DNA of 64,000 nucleotides from Mesorhizobium sp. 65-26. Lineage in GTDB: Bacteria; Pseudomonadota; Alphaproteobacteria; Rhizobiales; Rhizobiaceae. Under the pieces are notes generated by a model. The model was given only the letters and a program-made list of their open reading frames with translations. It was not told the DNA's origin and made no database searches. The stretch is from positions 701,914 through 765,913 of the forward strand of contig MKVL01000010.1 of NCBI GenBank assembly GCA_001899205.1. Reading direction: 5' to 3'. The translations under genes and the position numbers were made by a program. This document shows, piece after piece, positions 62,411 through 64,000 of the stretch (within the stretch, counting starts at the first letter, position 1; each line of letters starts with the position of its first letter).

Positions 62411-63925
62411 ATGATATCCAAGACCCTTTGGCGCGCGGCCCGACGGACGGTCGTCGTCGGCGTGTCGGCACTCGTGCTCACCGCCGCCGTGCCGTCCTTC
62501 GTCGCGCCGACCATGGCGTCGGACGCGCCGCCCTCGGTGGCCGATCTGGCTGAGCGGCTGCTCGGCGCCGTAGTCAACATCTCGACCTCGCAGACCGTCA
62601 AGGGCACTGAAGGGCCAGGCGCGGTGCCGATGCCGCAGCTGCCCGAAGGCTCGCCCTTCCAGGACTTCTTCGACGATTTCTTCAAGAACCGTGGCGGCGA
62701 CAAGGACAACAGCGCCCAGAAGGTTCAGTCGCTCGGCTCCGGCTTCGTCATCGACGCCGCCCAGGGCATCGTGGTCACCAACAACCACGTCATCGCGGAC
62801 GCCGACGACATCGAGGTCAATTTCTCCGACGGCATCACGTTGAAGGCGACGCTGGTCGGCACCGATCCGAAGACCGACGTGGCGGTGCTGAAGGTCGACC
62901 CGAAGGGCCATAAGCTGACGGAAGTGAAGTTCGGCGATTCCACCAAGATGCGGGTGGGCGACTGGGTGATGGCGATCGGCAATCCGTTCGGCCTCGGCGG
63001 CACGGTTACTGTCGGCATCGTCTCGGCCCGCAACCGCGACATCAATTCCGGGCCTTATGACGATTTCATCCAGACCGACGCGGCCATCAACCGTGGCAAC
63101 TCCGGTGGCCCGCTGTTCAACAGCAGCGGCGAGGTGATCGGCATCAACACGGCGATCATCTCGCCCTCCGGCGGCTCTATCGGCATCGGCTTCTCCATTC
63201 CCTCGCAGCTTGCTGCCGGCGTCGTCGACCAGCTCCGCCAGTTCGGCGAGACGCGGCGCGGCTGGCTCGGCGTGCGCATCCAGCCGGTGACTGACGACAT
63301 CGCCGAAAGCCTCGGCATGGCGACCGCCAAGGGCGCGCTGGTCGCGGGCGTCATCAAAGGCGGCCCGGTCGACAATGGCAGCATCCAGGCGGGCGACGTC
63401 GTCATCAAGTTCGACGGCAAGGATATCCACGAGATGCGCGATCTGCCGCGCGTCGTGGCCGAAAGCCCGGTTGGCAAGGCGGTCGACGTTGTCATCGTGC
63501 GCAAGGGCGTCGAGCAGACGGTCAAGGTGACGCTCGGCAGGCTGGAGGACGGCGAGAAGCTGGCCAATGGCGAGGATGCCGGCAAGGCCAACCAGGGTAC
63601 CGACGACAAGGCCCCGGCGGTTTCGACGGCCTCGGTGCTTGGCATGACGGTGGGCGAGCTCAACGACGACACCCGCAAGAAGTTCGGCATCGGCGCCGAC
63701 GTCTCCGGCGTCGTCATCACCGACGTCGCCAAGAATTCGGCGGCGGCCGAGCGCGGAATCCAGCCTGGTGAGGTGATCACCGAGATCGCGCAGGAATCGG
63801 TTGCCACGCCGAAGGACGTGATGGACAGGATCGGCGCGCTGAAGGAGCAGGGCCGCAAGAACGCGCTGCTGATGCTTGCTTCCAAGACCGGCGAGCTGCG
63901 CTTCGTGACCATCCGCATGGATTGA
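62411..63925 (+). CDS. degP: DegP/HtrA (Do family) periplasmic serine protease
   Basis: An envelope quality-control protease/chaperone. The 504-residue product has a signal segment (about 10-37), a trypsin-like domain with catalytic triad His126 (VVTNNHVIADADD), Asp156 (TDPKTDVAVLKV) and Ser231 (RGNSGGPLFN), then two PDZ domains (about 278-375 and 400-500: GWLGVRIQPVTDDIAESLG, GVVITDVAKNSAAAERGIQPGEVI). The start is ATG 62411 with GGGAGG 9 nt upstream; longer in-frame starts add a non-signal leader. It follows hflKC, the classic alphaproteobacterial order. Confidence 0.94.
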   Translation: MISKTLWRAARRTVVVGVSALVLTAAVPSFVAPTMASDAPPSVADLAERLLGAVVNISTSQTVKGTEGPGAVPMPQLPEGSPFQDFFDDFFKNRGGDKDNSAQKVQSLGSGFVIDAAQGIVVTNNHVIADADDIEVNFSDGITLKATLVGTDPKTDVAVLKVDPKGHKLTEVKFGDSTKMRVGDWVMAIGNPFGLGGTVTVGIVSARNRDINSGPYDDFIQTDAAINRGNSGGPLFNSSGEVIGINTAIISPSGGSIGIGFSIPSQLAAGVVDQLRQFGETRRGWLGVRIQPVTDDIAESLGMATAKGALVAGVIKGGPVDNGSIQAGDVVIKFDGKDIHEMRDLPRVVAESPVGKAVDVVIVRKGVEQTVKVTLGRLEDGEKLANGEDAGKANQGTDDKAPAVSTASVLGMTVGELNDDTRKKFGIGADVSGVVITDVAKNSAAAERGIQPGEVITEIAQESVATPKDVMDRIGALKEQGRKNALLMLASKTGELRFVTIRMD

Positions 63926-63960
63926 CGCCAGGTGCCTGGCGGCGATGGACAGGAACGGGA

Positions 63961-63995
63961 TGGCCCGGTGGCGTCGCCGCCGGGCCATTTCTTTT
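63961..63995 (+). terminator. Intrinsic terminator after the DegP-type gene
   Basis: TGGCCCGGTGGCG pairs with CGCCGCCGGGCCA (one offset) and runs into TTTCTTTT. It begins 35 nt past the stop. Confidence 0.8.
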
Positions 63996-64000
63996 AGACC

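Overview
The window is gene-dense, GC-rich chromosomal DNA from an alphaproteobacterium, most likely a Hyphomicrobiales (Rhizobiales) member near Mesorhizobium and other Phyllobacteriaceae. The supports are a circularly permuted two-piece tmRNA gene with the rhizobial-type tag ANDNYAEARLAA, a thyA / folA / hflK / hflC / DUF2065 / Do-protease neighbourhood, an SspB adaptor, a rhizobial-looking dispersed repeat and many alphaproteobacterial small families. I see no phage, insertion sequence, CRISPR array, rRNA or tRNA gene. The content looks like core genome with accessory metabolic and transport cassettes.

Layout. 1-9.4 kb: end of an outer-membrane barrel gene, prmA, a SCO1-type protein, cytochrome b561, CreA, a phosphonate-type hexapeptide transferase, a small secreted repeat protein behind an AT-rich promoter, a beta-barrel protein, a low-affinity iron permease family protein, an SDR, a TMEM175-type channel and a secreted SH3 protein with an RPPH-repeat tail. 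9.4-12.5 kb: a MATE exporter and a phytase/esterase-like secreted protein. 12.7-23.5 kb: a methylamine/betaine-type catabolic pair (dimethylglycine/sarcosine-dehydrogenase-like flavoprotein plus a non-pyrrolysine MttB homologue), then a peptide-type ABC importer whose fused ATPase diverges from a tandem-DUF427 protein, a binding protein and two permeases. 23.6-29 kb: a histidine kinase/response regulator pair, a small Arg-rich ORF and an ABC operon (fused double permease plus ATPase) without a binding protein. Its 3' end carries a tandem 22-bp repeat.

29-49 kb: UvrD/PcrA helicase, small membrane/DUF proteins, dienelactone hydrolase, an EamA exporter divergent from an Lrp regulator, thioesterase, D-lactate dehydrogenase-like flavoprotein, DyP peroxidase, a giant AsmA protein, a LuxR regulator, a MarR regulator divergent from a ClC channel, an RHH protein, DUF4169 and SspB. 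48.5-51.2 kb: a TetR regulator divergent from a Bcr/CflA drug exporter with a perfect operator between them, and a small P-loop kinase-like protein. 51.3-51.6 kb: ssrA. 52-64 kb: DUF2853, thyA, then a molybdate cassette (TrmO, free-standing Mop, modABC, a short ModE), cobF, DUF4424, folA, hflKC, DUF2065 and a DegP-type protease.

Regulatory logic visible in the DNA: exporter genes paired with divergent local regulators (TetR/Bcr, MarR/ClC, Lrp/EamA), two Mo-box-like sites flanking modABC, and palindromes between the two-component genes and the binding-protein-less ABC operon. The core half-sites of the TetR operator (TAGACA-N4-TGTCTA) recur ahead of the betaine-type operon.
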